64,000 nt of DNA from Vigna angularis (Eukaryota > Streptophyta > Magnoliopsida > Fabales > Fabaceae). The notes beneath the pieces were generated by a model. The model worked only from the letters and a program-made list of their open reading frames with translations. It made no database searches and was not told where the DNA came from. The DNA is taken from assembly GCF_016808095.1 (NCBI RefSeq), contig NC_068976.1, forward strand, positions 24,770,371 through 24,834,370, written 5' to 3'. The translations under genes and the position numbers were made by a program. Below, in pieces: positions 39,001 through 51,475 of the stretch (position 1 is its first letter; each line of letters opens with the position of its first letter).

Positions 39001-42000
39001 ACAAAATTTCATGATTTAGTTGGCAAATAAATATTGCTATACAAATTGATAATTCAGCTGAAATATGAAATATAAACCATCTCAAAATGTATAATATTAT
39101 TAAACAATAAATTGTCAGACTGAGAAATCCATGACTCATCTCAGCACCTATCAGCATGCAAAATATGACAAGATTGTTCAAGAGTACGAAACTCTTATAT
39201 TTTGAAATTTGGATACAACAGTAGCCAACTCCCAACTTTTACAGAAGCACAATAACCGGTAGCTCCCACATGAGCCAAATTCCCTAATTTTATTTTAAAT
39301 TATGGAAGTTGGGAACAATTATTGATGTCTTGCATAATGATAAATGTTGAACTTTAACTTGTTAAGGAAAGAAAAATTACTCACACCGATTCTTGTTGCA
39401 GATTGTCATATGCATTCGATGAATTTGACCAAGGAGGCGGCTCAGTAGCTGGCTTTGGTTGATGCTGGAAAGGGTTCTCCCTTGATGCATTCTTGGAAAA
39501 AATCTGCTTCCTGCTCTCGTGAGCCTTGATATTCTGGAGCATACATGCACATGCACAATATTAATTACAAGGTTAAATAATTTTTATTGTTTTTTCTTAA
39601 GTATTAGTTTCAGAATGAACGAGGTTAAATGATTTTGACTAATAAGTATTATTAGTCAACTCTACATTTTTTTCATATTCTATCCTTTGTATTTTTAGAT
39701 GTTCTACATTTTTCTACATGTCTAATCTTTGCATTTTTATAGAGTTTATTCTACATTTGCATGCATTGTCTATCTTTTGTATTTTTAGAAAGTTTACTCT
39801 TTACATTTTTCTGCACGGTCTAACATTTATATTTTTCTACCGTGTCAAACATTTGTAATTTGTATGTATTCTTAAAAATATTTATTATTTCTTTTTTCAA
39901 CATCTAAATTTCTTTTAATATAATATATATTTACTAACCGAAAAGGCCCACAAGTAAACATGGTCTCGTGCATAGGCATGGGTTTAAGAATACTAAATTA
40001 CAAGGGACAAAAAAATATAGTAAGTCATATGATAATTTAAGAAGCCCAAATACACCACACAATACAGGCAATCAAATAAGACACAAGGCAGTAGACAGGC
40101 TCTTGACTAAAGAAGATGGACATCTTGCTTCAATGAAGAGTTTTGATAATGATGACTTATGGAGAAGTGTGGAAGACTTAATGATAATTCATGGAGAAGT
40201 ATTGAAGACTTAAAGAATGGTTGGATTCATGAGTTATTTTAAAGTCTTTTAATTTTGGTTGTTGAAGCCATGTAATCTATGTATGTCATCTAAGATAGTA
40301 AGTGTAGAAAGTCATAAGTCAAAAGGTAGAACCCAAACATCATAGCATTGAAATCCTGATAGTCTTATATTTGAAATAACACACCAGATTAGGATAATTG
40401 ATTATCTCAGTGAAAAGTGATTTTCGAGAAAAACCACTGTGATAATCGATTATTATTGAGAAATTTTCTTTTGAGAAACGTTGCGACAATAATTGATTAT
40501 CATTTATAATAGTTGATTATTGACAAAAAGTGAAACTTTAGAGAAAAATTCTTTTGAGAGTGTTAGGATATAATGTGTGCAGAATAGAAGGAAACAGATT
40601 AAGAATTAGTTGTCAGTTGGTTAGGGAAGCCTTTGTAAGAAGGCAGGGAGGTCTTGTGTCAGGGTACTTTTGGATAATCTTGTAGATTGAGCTTTGGCTG
40701 TTTGTGAAGGGGAAACCCTTGGAAGAGGGAGTGCTATCCTATTCTTGTATTTTTTGGTTACAATAATAATACAGTTCTGTTTCCTGGTGGTCCGACTTGC
40801 CGGATCTGCTTGGGAGGGGAGTGCTGGATATCCTTAGGAGAGGAGTGCTGGATCACTGGGAGAGAAGCATGATGGAAGGAAAAATGAAGGCTTTGGAGGG
40901 AAGGGTGGATGGAAGAATAAATGCCCTGGAGGGAAGGATGGATTCTGTGAAGAGGTGAGCCAACGAACAGAAAAGGGAGCTAGCAAAAGGGAGAAGAAAT
41001 ATGCAAGAAATGAAAGAAATGCTGCAAGAAATCAAGATTCACATAAAGGGCTTAGAAAGAAGAGAGAAATTTGTCATGAAAGGAAAGAAAGAGGGAGAAA
41101 CAGGTAAGGATGTTGTGCAAGATAGTCTGCTAGACATCAAGAAAGCCAAGAAACCCTCGTATGGAGGAGAAAGTTCAACCAATAGTGAGAAGAAAAGAGA
41201 AACGGAAGCTGCTGTTTTGAGTGTTGATGGTTTTGCAAGAATTAGAGGGCAGGATAGGAGAGAAGAAAATATATGTGGAGAGGAAGACAATGACGAAAAC
41301 TATGATGGAGACATTAGTGTGACTGCTGCTGAAAAAGTTGCAAAAGCTGTTGTTTTTACTGCGGCTGAGAAAGTAGCAAAAGCTGCTGTTTTTACTGCTG
41401 CTGAGAAAGTTGCAAAAGTTGTTGTTTTTAGAACTTTGGCTCAACCAAGGAACAGCAAACTTAAGAACTTGAAATGTGATACCTGGATGTCAGTGGCCAC
41501 AGAAGCCTTGCTGGATGTCAGTCACTGTCAAGTGCCACGAGTCCTGGGGGGCTAAATTGCTCTACATTCACACAAGGCAGGAAATGCCCATGTGAAAGGT
41601 TAATTCTACCAAGGTTAGGCCACTTACAGCCTGACTCTTATAAGAGAACTACATTTCTTGCCGCTATTTCAATAAATGCCAGCATGCTGTTAGTATGAGC
41701 ACCCTGGCGTGACTATAAAACAGTAAGGAGATCACAAGCGTAGTTGGTTGATAACATCAACTGACCCAGCCTCGTCTAATTTTTGTCCCCAATGCTTTTA
41801 AATAGCTGAAATGCAGAAGAGACTTTCTGCCAATACTTTGTCGGAAGCTTACTAACTTGAGTGCTGGACTACCCAAGTAGGTAGCAACCGCTGCTGCGGT
41901 AAGAATATAAAAGGGTGTTTCATACTTACCACGGATAAAACGAAACTCAGTTGCCAACTTAGCCTATACAATCAGCACCTTCCCCATTCTAGTTCAACCT

Positions 42001-42714
42001 AACATTTTCCAATCCCAAAAGGATTAAACTATCATTCTGCTGCTGTAAGTATAATAACCTTTCTATACACTTACAATATTCGATTAAGAGACTAGCAGTG
42101 GCATCACATCCATCATATCATTTTCCTCTAAACACAAGAAACTGTTTATTACCAATTCTGCCAGTTCTAAAACTAATTTTCCAATGAGCAAAACGTTGAG
42201 TCATGCATTCATGAAAATAAACAAAAATCAAAAGTGTGAATTGACTAACCTCTGTCCTAGCAGTTAAGACATCTTGAAGATGCTTCGTGGCTCCCATAAG
42301 TTTGCTCTTCAAGTCATCACAAACCGCGGTTGAATGCACAATCCTATCCTGCGAGTAACTTCCATCAGCCATGTCCATGTTCTGAATGGCTTGCAAATCG
42401 GAGAGAGCCGAATTGAGCGCCGTGATCTCGTTCTTAATCAGCACAGTCAGCTCCTGAATCTCCACGGCCGGATCGTTGAACATGGACGACCTCCTCGCCA
42501 GCTGCGCGAGCCTCGCCACCTTCTGTGAGGTTTCATTTATCCCCAACCCGATTCGTGAGGCCTTTCGGTTGAATTCAGATCTTGAATAGGAATCGTGAGA
42601 GGTGGAAGAAGCAATCTCGGGTTGAACCGAAGGTGAGGTCCCTCCTTCGATCTTCTTCAGAGTCTCCGACAGTAACCGGAACTCCGAGGTGCGGTCACGG
42701 TAAGAGGAAGCCAT
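36069..42714 (-). CDS. SYP31: Golgi Qa-SNARE, syntaxin SYP31 (Sed5 type)
   Basis: Membrane-fusion SNARE of the early secretory pathway (ER-Golgi and intra-Golgi). Five exons on the minus strand: 42250-42714, 39385-39533, 37974-38012, 36409-36606 and 36069-36228; total 1011 nt, 336 codons plus stop, consistent phases. The N-terminus MASSYRDRTSEF matches the Sed5-type start; an in-frame ATG ten codons upstream would add an unusual extension and was not used. Residues about 50-155 form the helical Habc part (KASRIGLGINETSQK, EIQELTVLIKNEI). The SNARE helix lies at about 244-305 with the zero-layer Gln at 278 in HQGELAIR. A C-terminal anchor follows from about 315 to 336 (IFAVLILFLLIFIFFVA). Exon 2 uses the donor GT/GTGAGT; the alternative two bases away breaks the frame. 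Intron 1 (39534-42249, 2.7 kb) is filled with retroelement debris. Confidence 0.93.
39655..39865. repeat. Degenerate short tandem repeat in SYP31 intron 1
   Basis: Words such as 'tctacatttttctacatgtc', 'gtctaatctttgcattttta' and 'gtctatcttttgtattttta' recur about five times at intervals of roughly 40-60 bp with many changes. Confidence 0.45.
39960..40540 (+). mobile_element. Probable decayed retroelement sequence in SYP31 intron 1
   Basis: The stretch has an 81-codon frame (39968-40213) without recognisable domains and a composition unlike a plain intron. It contains the palindrome ATAATCGATTAT near 40440 and related words near 40495 and 40520. Such 'ataatcgattat' clusters occur in legume retroelements as I recall. 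Identity is uncertain. Confidence 0.3.
40561..41558 (+). mobile_element. Retrotransposon fragment with broken gag-like frame, in SYP31 intron 1
   Basis: From 40561 (TGTTAGGATATAATG) to about 40790 the sequence looks like one LTR with a polyadenylation-type tail. It is followed by a frame on the plus strand from ATG 40869 to TAA about 41553-41555, interrupted only by TGA at 40956-40958. The peptide starts with repeated ALEGRVDGR-like segments and a Lys/Glu-rich probable coiled coil, as in gag N-termini of legume Ty3/gypsy elements. It then carries three copies of a 12-residue unit (see 41322-41429). No protease, reverse transcriptase or second LTR was found. It lies antisense to SYP31. Confidence 0.5.
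41322..41429 (+). repeat. Three tandem 36-bp repeats (12-residue unit)
   Basis: The unit reads TAAEKVAKAVVF in the gag-like frame, at 41322-41357, 41358-41393 and 41394-41429. The copies differ by few bases, so the expansion is young compared with the flanking debris. Confidence 0.9.
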
Positions 42715-43810
42715 CGGAGACACGTACGTTCGTTCCAATTCCAAGATCTCATGAAGGATTTCATTTCAGGGGACGCCCCAACTAACTTAAGCCTTTCACT
42801 TTCTGCACCCCACAATTTCTTCCCGCAGCCCACAAATATTTAAAATAACATTTTAACTCTCTAAAAAAGTGATTTTCGAAATATATATTTTGAAAACATT
42901 TTGAATTTTTTTTTCAAAATTCAATTTCTGAAAAGAATGAAGTATATTTTGAAATTCCATGTATATTTGATTGTATATACTTTTTGCACCAAAGTCTAGA
43001 ATCTTTCTTTATTATTTTTCTTATGGAAAAAATATTTTTTTTTATGAGAAAAATGTTTTTAGTTCTTATGTGTCTCGGTAAACTTACTTTTTAGTCCCTA
43101 TACATTCACATTTATGAATTTTGTCCTCCATTTTCTATAATATTTAAATTTAGTCATTTCGTATACCTAAACCTAATATCTAGTAATGGCTTTTGGCCAC
43201 CATAAAATTGAAGATAGTAAATTTACATGTTGTTTTAGAGTGATACATAAAATTAAAGATAGAAAATTTACATATTGTTTTTTACCAAAAGTATCCAAAC
43301 CAAAACCAATATTTTCTATTTTCTAATTTTTACGATTAAACCGACTTTTGTTCTGATTCTATTTTAGTCATATAAAATTGTTATTTAAAATATGCATTTG
43401 AGAGTATTTGTAACACTATGTTAATGATTATCATTCGATTTGTTTTTTTTATATATATATTTTTCCATTGAAAACTACCCAAAAAAAATGTTATATTAGA
43501 AGCCCATTGGGCCTCTGTAAACTCAAGCCGTCCGATTAGTTACATGAAATGAATCACAACCGTGGGATTTAGGTTTCTCAAAAACCCAAATTCTCTACTT
43601 ATAACCTCCCCATGCTACGGTTTTCTTTTCCTCGCTTCCATTCCGCTCCCTACCCTCACAGTCTTCCGCACCACACCTCAAAGAAGAAGAGGTTAAAGAG
43701 ACGGCGCCGTTTTGCTGTCCGCCTTGACCGAGCAGAGCTTCGTCTTGGCCCTCGATTTTGCCGTGCAAAACTCACGGTCACAGACAACCCCGTCGTCATC
43801 ATCAACAACA
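42715..43810. promoter_or_regulatory. Divergent intergenic region between SYP31 and P0
   Basis: Holds both promoters. The middle (about 43030-43200) has 'ttttagttcttatg' and 'ttttagtccctatacat', typical of decayed AT-rich legume repeats. On the P0 side a TATA-like ttataa (43599-43604) precedes a pyrimidine tract 'ttttcttttcctcgcttcc' (about 43620-43640), like the tract at the start of many ribosomal-protein mRNAs. Motif-based only. Confidence 0.4.
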
Positions 43811-45580
43811 ATGGCCCCAAAACAAACAAAGGCAGAGAAGAAGATAGCTTACGATGGGAAGCTGTGCCAGCTTCTCGAAGAATACGGTCAAATCCTCGTG
43901 GTCAACGCCGACAACGTGGGGTCAAACCAGCTCCAGAACATTCGCAAGGGTCTCCGCGGAGACTCCGTCGTCCTCATGGGGAAGAACACCATGATGAAGC
44001 GCTCCGTCAGAATGCACGCTGAGAAAACCGGCAACAACGTGTATCTCAGCCTCATCCCTCTCCTTGTCGTGAGTTTCCCTTTCTCCTTAATCTGTTTAAG
44101 CTTTCACTGTTTTGCATATGCTTGTTTTGTTCAATTAATAGCAATGAGTCTTGGTGTTTTAATTGCTTGGTTGACAGAACGTGTTTTGCGTTGTATTAGG
44201 GCAATGTGGGTTTGATTTTCACCAAGGGCGACTTGAAGGAGGTCAGTGAGGAGGTTGCAAAATACAAGGTAAAGTGATATTTTTCATCCTCTTTTATTTT
44301 ATATTCTTATTTTATTTATTTTTTTACATTTTGTATATTGGGTAATGTTGCTTCTTTACCATTGCTTTAAGAATTTGTGGACTCATTTTAGTAAATGTAT
44401 CTCTTTAGTAGTTGTTATAGTATTTTTGAACAATTTGTTCCATGTTTTTTTGGTGAAATTTTTGTTTAAAACTCTTTTTTCGAGCTGTTAAGGATAGGGG
44501 AGTTACATTTTGCTGGTTTCTTGTTTTACAAGTATTAGTTTCAATTTTCTATTTTTGCAACTGATGTCTAGTGTTTGTATTTCCCTTTAATTGAATGTTC
44601 GTTCAAACATTGTTCCTTCAACAGGTTGGAGCACCTGCACGTGTTGGTTTGGTTGCACCAATTGATGTCGTTGTTCCTCCTGGCAACACTGGTCTCGATC
44701 CATCTCAGACCTCTTTCTTCCAGGTTAGTTATTTCTTAAAATCTAATCTCTATAGTGAAAAACGAGGGGCTAAAGTGTTAAAACTCTAGTAGTAATAAAC
44801 CAAATTTTTAGGATGCTCTTTATTTAGAAACTGAGAAATAATACCATTTTAAAGTGTTTTTAAAAATTGCTCTAATCAATTATGAATTTCTGTTTTCTGA
44901 AACATAATAAGTAGTTCTTAAATTATTATTATTTATTTGGATTGTATATTTGCGTGTGTTCTATTTAGGTCCTTAACATTCCGACCAAGATTAACAAGGG
45001 TACTGTGGAAATCATTACCCCTGTGGAACTCATTAGGAAGGGAGAAAAGGTTGGATCTTCCGAAGCTGCATTGCTTGCCAAGCTTGGCATAAGGCCCTTC
45101 TCATATGGGCTTGTGGTCCTTTCTGTTTATGATAATGGCTCTGTGTTTAGCCCTGAGGTCCTTGATCTTACCGAGGATGACCTCATTGAGAAGTTTGTTG
45201 CTGGTGTTTCGATCGCTACTTCTCTTTCATTGGCTATCTCATTCCCAACCCTTGCAGCTGCACCACATATGTTTGTGAACGCCTACAAGAATGTTCTATC
45301 TGTTGCTGTTGAGATAGATTATTCTTTCCCTGAGGCAGACAAGGTCAAGGAGTATCTCAAGGTAATATTTTTTACGTTTTGACTGTGTAGGTTGTCTCCC
45401 CATCTTATTTATTACGAGTTTTTATTCTAAATGCAGGACCCAAGCAAATTTGCAGTAGCTGCTGTTGCTGCTCCTGCTGCTGATTCTGGTGCTCCAGCTG
45501 CAGCAGCAAAGGAAGAGGAAAAGAAGGAAGAGCCAGCTGAAGAATCTGATGATGACATGGGTTTCAGTTTGTTTGACTAA
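43811..45580 (+). CDS. RPP0: Large ribosomal subunit stalk protein P0 (uL10)
   Basis: P0 anchors the P1/P2 dimers of the ribosomal stalk to 28S rRNA and takes part in elongation-factor binding. Five exons on the plus strand: 43811-44068, 44200-44268, 44625-44723, 44969-45361 and 45437-45580; total 963 nt, 320 codons plus stop, all in phase 0. The start [11 protein letters not shown] is the usual plant P0 start. Visible blocks: [12 protein letters not shown] and MGKNTMMKR of the rRNA-binding L10 domain, [20 protein letters not shown], and the insert [19 protein letters not shown]. The C-terminus has an Ala-rich hinge, an acidic-lysine run and the shared stalk tail [10 protein letters not shown], the site bound by elongation factors. 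Length is normal. Neighbouring SYP31 is divergent. Confidence 0.97.
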
Positions 45581-47305
45581 ATTATGAATGCTTATTGAGG
45601 TTGCTTTTCAAGTTTTTTCTTTTTTGATGTTTGAATTGCTGAACCTGTTTTTGGTTTTAGGTGTTGTATTGTTTCGCCGTTTTTCCTATTCATGTTATAT
45701 TCTGACTAGTTTTCTAATTTAAATTTGCCAAGTTATAACACTTAAACATTAGTGTTCCTTTGCTCTGCAAAATAGTTAACTTTAGAAAATGCAATTTATT
45801 GTTGGATATTTAGTTTTCATAAGTCACTGACTGATAAATTTCATATCGAATGATTTAACGCTAGAATCCCCGGGCTGATAAATTTCATAAGTTGCTGTTC
45901 TTTTATAAAAAATAGGAAGTTACGTTTCTTATTCTTAGCCAAACGGATAATGTGATTGTGAATTTGAACAAAGATAGTTTAAGTGTGATATGTGTCGAAG
46001 TTAAATGATGATGATTGTTAAATTATATGTGCACCAACGTTTCGTATCACGATATAGTGACCTTGTTAAACAATTTAATCTGTATTATATTTCATTTATT
46101 TTGAATATTTTTTGTCACTTTACATAATTTTATATTACGAACTTTTCTAAAAAAACTTACGCTAATTTATTTTGGTCGTTGAAACTTTAACTTGTAACTC
46201 AACATTTAAATCATTTTTTAATCTTGTAGTCATACAATGCCAATTGAATGGAGAACCGTGCTGATGTTTACTATCTTGTATTTCAATTTCTTTAAAAAAT
46301 TGTTGAAGTTTTTTATCCAAAACCAAAATAGAACATGTTTAAAGGAATTATTACGTCATTTAAAAGAATTATGTAGGTTAGTTAAAATGATTTTCTAAGA
46401 ATTGCATATTAAAAACTCAAATAAAATCTCGAAATAAATTATTTTTACAAACAATAGATGAAATTTCAGAGTAAAATTGTTGGGTTCTTTTTAATTTTGT
46501 TAGAGTAGAAATAAAGTAAGATTTCACTTTTATGACTTTCTTTTACCTTCTTTTACTGGAGAATAAATTTTAAGAGAATACACTCCTTTCAATTAGAAGA
46601 TTATGTTTCATATTAAGAGATATAAACTCCTAAGAAATTTCACTTCCATCGGTAGTTATTAAAACCTATTTCAACATGTTATTTACAATTTAATCCTTAG
46701 ATCAGGTATATATTAAAGATATTTCAATATTTAATATTTAAGTTAATTAGGTATTCAATCAATTTAGCATGTTACAGTAAATGTGTTGTAAAAAGTTTCA
46801 TATTTGTAGATTTTTATATGGGTTATTTATTATGGTTGGTCTAATTATAGTTTAATTTTGTTAAATTTGATTATTAACCTGTTTAAGCTTAGTTGGCTTA
46901 TTAGTTAATTCTTATCGATATCGATCGGTTTACTTTTAGTTCGGACGATTGATTTGGGATAGTCTGGTCGGTATTTACCGATTGATGTATATACACTATA
47001 CAGACCTCCCAAGCGTTGTATTTGGACAAATTTAACAAGCGAAAATGGATTGTCAATATGTTGGTGATGGGAGATTGTGTTGCTTCGTGAATTGCAGTGA
47101 TGCCTCATTCAGTTGTTATATTTGTTCGGTTCGTCTTTAAAAATATGACGATTAAGTTAGAAATATAACCATTAGGGCTGAAGGGTCTTTGCCTCACTAA
47201 ACGAGTTTTTCGCTTTAACATCGAATGCAAGACATCGTCTATCCTTTACTGTTGGATGTTGAGGATCCAACGGTTGTAGGAGCGCAACGTGTCCTCAAGA
47301 ATTCC
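45581..47305. other. AT-rich intergenic region downstream of P0
   Basis: The first 150-250 bases should be the P0 3' UTR. The rest is AT-rich without a gene I can support; from about 46900 composition becomes less AT-rich as the decayed retroelement gene is approached. Confidence 0.5.
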
Positions 47306-47313
47306 TATAAATA
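47306..47313 (+). promoter_or_regulatory. TATA box before the decayed retroelement gene
   Basis: TATAAATA about 90 bases upstream of the ATG at 47404; a fossil promoter consistent with the relic that follows. Confidence 0.4.
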
Positions 47314-47403
47314 AGAGTGAGGTAGTCCCGTCATTTTCACCATTTTTGCTTTAATTTTCATCTTGCACCGTTCGATATCCAATTCTTTCTTTTACAGGTA
47401 ATA

Positions 47404-48470
47404 ATGTTTGGCATCGAAATTTCTTCAGAAGGATTTTTTGGTTGGGAGGGCACTTGGTACGTTGATGACGTGTCTGGGTCTTCCTTGTAACTCAAGTCGT
47501 CATTGAGTGTTGGGGGTCATCTAAGAGAAGTTTGGCGTCTATAAATAGTATTACAACACTTATTCAACATGCTAATAAGGGTTTGGTTAGAGAAGATGGT
47601 CCAATTGGAGAACAAGGTCTGAGAAAGGACGTTGCAGAGCAAATGAGCGACGACACGTTGGAGAAGTCCAAGTGGATACAATTACTGAAAGGGACGAACA
47701 AAACATGCCTGAAGTCCCTTGGTACGCATGGGCTGCACATGAGGTGCATGAGTTTGCCACCCGCTGCAGGTGCAACAATGATTTGGTGGACCTCGGTGGT
47801 TGAACCTACATTTTAAAGGACGACGTGGGAGACGACTCTGTGCATCTCCATGTCTACCAATGTAACGAGTATGTCATGACAAAGGGAATTTAAAATTGGA
47901 TTTCGTCTTTGTCTACTCTTGCCTCCTTACAGACTTGTATGTGCGCCTCTTATTCCATGACTTCCAAGCCGAGGTTATATAGGAGTTGAACATTGCTTCC
48001 ATGCAACTTCACCTGAACTCTTGGGCGATAATACAGGCGTTTGGTGTCTTGTGTAAGGCTTTGGGTATCAATCCTACCCATGCCTTGTTCCTCCACCATT
48101 ACCGCACCCATCTGAATGCTTAAAAAGAATGAGCGTCATCAATAAGTGAAAACAATCGAAAATTGTTCCAACTCTTCACGACCTCCTACAAAGGCTTTAA
48201 AGACGTGTTCTTCAAGATCGCAAGTTATTCTTTAATGAGGAAAATCGGCCTAAGTTCCCCTTATATTGGACACAAAATCCCGCTTGGATCGACCTTAGAG
48301 TCCTCCATGATGACCCTTGAGGAATTCATATCTATTGAAGTTTTGGAGCAATTGCATCACAAGTTCCCGACCATATATCTTTTGAAGTGTTCCCATTCTT
48401 GAAATCTCGACCAGGATGTTTATGGTAAACTATTTTTTCTTATTCAATATATTTTTTGATCGGTTTTTAA
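47404..48470 (+). pseudogene. Decayed retroelement gene with a 'putative gypsy-type transposon' domain
   Basis: From ATG 47404 the reading MFGIEISSEGFFGWEG runs to an early stop, and coding sense then continues in changing frames. Around 47900-48110 the reading includes LYVRLLFHDFQAE, a stop, then ELNIASMQLHLNSWA and ALGINPTHALFLHHY, which match the order of the Pfam domain Transposase_28 (putative gypsy-type transposon domain) as I recall it. Around 48170-48230 the segment YKGFKDVFFKI fits the next conserved part. Several stops and frame changes show it is dead. It is then cut at 48497 by the LTR element at 48498-55957; possible remains continue at 55963. Confidence 0.6.
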
Positions 48471-48492
48471 CTTGGCTAAGACCAACCCGTGT

Positions 48493-48497
48493 AACCT
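48493..48497. repeat. Target site duplication, left copy (AACCT)
   Basis: AACCT directly before the LTR start; the same five bases follow the second LTR at 55958-55962. Confidence 0.85.
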
Positions 48498-49827
48498 TGT
48501 TAGGCGATTTCAGCAAGCGTACCGAATCGTTCAAGTAATAAACCGTGGTAAGACCAATTATCGTTTTCCCAAGAGACTCGTAATACTAGAAAATTGTGCG
48601 ATTAACAACTCATCTAGACTCAAGAACAACTCATCATTTAAGAATATGTGCAAAAAGATAAATTCACAAGTAATTACAAGGTTGTACTTTGGTATTGAAG
48701 GCACTTGAAAATGGAAAAGACTAGAAATGGTATGAAATGATATTGTTAAGGTTAGTTTTCACCAATGCACTCTTGTGTATAACCAATTTCATCTCCTCTC
48801 TATCAATTTACTAAAGTCAATCCACTAAAACACTCTAGCCCTAATCCCTTAGGTGAAAGAGCCTAGGTTTTCCTTATCAAACTCCAATCCCTTGGACAAT
48901 ATAACAAGCAAACCTGCATTAAAGAGCTAGGATCTTAAGACAACATGTGAATCATCTTCCATCCCTAGAATCAATGACCATAAGGACTCTTGTTTCAGTT
49001 CAAGGTTTCATCTTACGTCCCCATAATCCATGAAACCCCAAAATCAAGTCATGAACATTCCTATTACATGCAAGCTTTAAGATCGGAAACAAGAATACTA
49101 GCAATTGATAGAAAAGACATATATATATATTCAAATAATTCAACAATTACACAAGATTCAAAGGCTACAACTAACCCCAATAAGATGGGTTTGGCTCTCC
49201 ATTTCCATGGAGAGCCTTTAAGCTTACAAAATGGCCATGGAAGAAGATGAAGAACCCAAGAGGAAGAAGGGAGTGTTCCCACGAGCCCTAGCAGCCCTCC
49301 AAGCTCTCCTCTAAGTGAGATGCACCTTCAAAGAACCAAAGACCCCAAATGCTTCGAGACAACTTGAATAAATAGGCAATTTTGACACATCAACAGCATC
49401 ACCGCTCAGCTGCACCCCAGCGGCAGCATTCCAGAGAGCTGGCGCTCAGCTGCACCTCAGCGACAGCATTCCAGAGAGCTGGAGCTCAGCTGCACAAAAC
49501 CGGTGCCGCTCAACTACAGCAAGTCTGGTCGGGTGGCGCTCAGCTGCACAGAAATTGTGCCGCTCAGCCACAGCATTCCAAAATTCTCTCTTTTTGTTTT
49601 ACTTGCTTTTGTGGTTGGTTAAGCTCTATACATTGGTGGAGGTTCTTCTAAGCATAATATTAGCTACAAAATAAGGGGATTAGTGATTATAATACATAAA
49701 TGTAGCCTAAACCACATTTATTTAGAAAACAAGACAAAAGAAGAGGATTAAACAAGTTACAAGTTAGAAAGAAGTTGATTTTGCTACTAAAATGATGCTT
49801 AGATAATGGTAAGAATTAGCATTATCA
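48498..49827 (-). repeat. 3' LTR of the minus-oriented element
   Basis: 1330 bp, bounded on the plus strand by TGTTAG and ATTATCA. Contains the run of CAGCTGAGCG-type motifs at about 49410-49580 described separately. Nearly identical to 54630-55957. Confidence 0.9.
49410..49580. repeat. Motif cluster ctcagctgcac in the 3' LTR
   Basis: The word gctcagctgcac recurs about every 40 bases; two copies of a roughly 40-bp unit (with cagcattccagagagctgg) are nearly identical, followed by looser copies. The same cluster is in the other LTR. Confidence 0.7.
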
Positions 49828-49838
49828 ACTCCCCCAAA
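49828..49838 (-). other. Polypurine tract of the LTR element
   Basis: On the minus strand TTTGGGGGAGT directly abuts the start of the 3' LTR (TGATAATGC), as required for plus-strand DNA priming. Confidence 0.75.
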
Positions 49839-51475
49839 CTTACAACTTTGCTTGTCCTCAAGCAAAAGTACTTCTCCTAAGAAACAATTCAATCACAATG
49901 GTATAGCAATCCAAGAATCAATTTAAATCAAATAAACAAAATCAATCATGCTTGCTCAACTTGGAAATTACATTCAAGAGATAATATGACCTTAGCAAGC
50001 TAAACTTCAACCATGGTGCTCACAAATTAAAAGTCACAAGATAGATGTGAAAGATAGATCAACAAACATGGCAAGTTGTTTTCATTGAGTGCATGGAACC
50101 AATTCTCACCAAAGAAAGTGTTTCACTCAAGTACAATGGTGTATAAGGATGTGTGTTTAACTCTCAAGTATCACAATGTTGCACAAATCAACTTTGCCTT
50201 TCGTTTCAACAATGTCAAACACATTAACAAGCAAGTTACATCACAAGGACTTTTTGAAGCTTGTATTGTGGCTGGGCTAAGAAGAAAAATTGGTTTTTCT
50301 GGACAACAAAGCACCTTGAGATAAAAGACCAAACAATTTAATTCATGATGTAGCACAATCTCTCTTTTGCTCCAAAATTGAATAAACCACTTCTCAACCT
50401 ATTTCCCAACTCTTTTTCTTTGAATTCATGTTTTTGTTTTTCTTCTTCTTTCTTCTTTTTCTTTCTTTTTACTAAACTTATTGTTTTCTCAATGCTCCTT
50501 ATGACAAGAACTCCCTCAAACTTAAACCATTCTCATCATTCTAACATATATGTTCATCTCAACTCAAGGTAAGGAGGTTAATGATTTTTCAATAGGCTTA
50601 AGGTTCCAAGAATGTGAAAGTTTTCTTTTTAAGGTTCAAAGGTTTAGCATTGGCTTTTAGGTTCAAAATATAGAAGAGGTGGAAGAACAAGATGGCCTTG
50701 ATCATTTGTAAAATGCAAGTAACTAGTTCAAATAGAGAAACTTAGGCAAAATCAACTGTGATTCCAAAGTAATAACATTCAACAATAAACTCTGAGGCAC
50801 AACATCTCACAGGTTTACTTAGGGTTCCAAAATTTGATAAACATCATGCCAAGAATATTGATCACAATTTAAAACCAATCATCTATCTAAACAGATACAA
50901 GCAACCATAATCTCTGTTCAACAAGCTCAACCACATAATCTCAATCAGATTTTCAAAACAATTCTCATGGATAAAGAGCAAACACAAGAGATTTGCATTC
51001 AATTCAAGCTTAACATATGATTCACTCAAATCACCAGACCAATTGTGCAAGAACTATCCACGAGGCAAGTAAAAAAAGAAATCCAAATTTGAAAACTGAA
51101 AGCAAATAAAACTTGAAATTAAAACTGAAAAACCGATTTAGGTGGACTCTTTGCAGCTTCACAACTATTGAACACTAGCTTTACTTCCATGTGAAACATC
51201 TTCCTCCTCCCAGTAGCTTATGCACTGCAACTGCTCCAGCTCCCCCATCAGTAGGGGCCTGGCCCCCAGGCCTTGTGAAAAACTCATCAAGCAAACATCA
51301 TGGTTAGTGTTTGTAAACAAGTTTGGAACAAAAAATTAGCACTTAACCAGTGGTATAGAATCATGTAGCTTGATAAAACATGTAAAACAAAAGGCTAGCA
51401 GCAAGCCCCACTTATAACAGAACCAAATTGCATAGAAAGTAGGAGTGTTGTCCTGGTGCGCCATAGCTGAGCGAC
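49839..51475. other. Internal region of the LTR element, left part, non-coding
   Basis: No long frame on the minus (sense) strand with domain similarity. Short open frames on either strand look like chance. Confidence 0.5.

Noticed and set aside
42715..42744. Start codon of SYP31 ten codons further upstream
   Set aside because: The downstream Met fits the family's usual N-terminus and length of 336; the extension would be unusual.
43612..44022. 136-codon plus-strand frame overlapping the P0 start
   Set aside because: It is another frame of the P0 leader and first exon.
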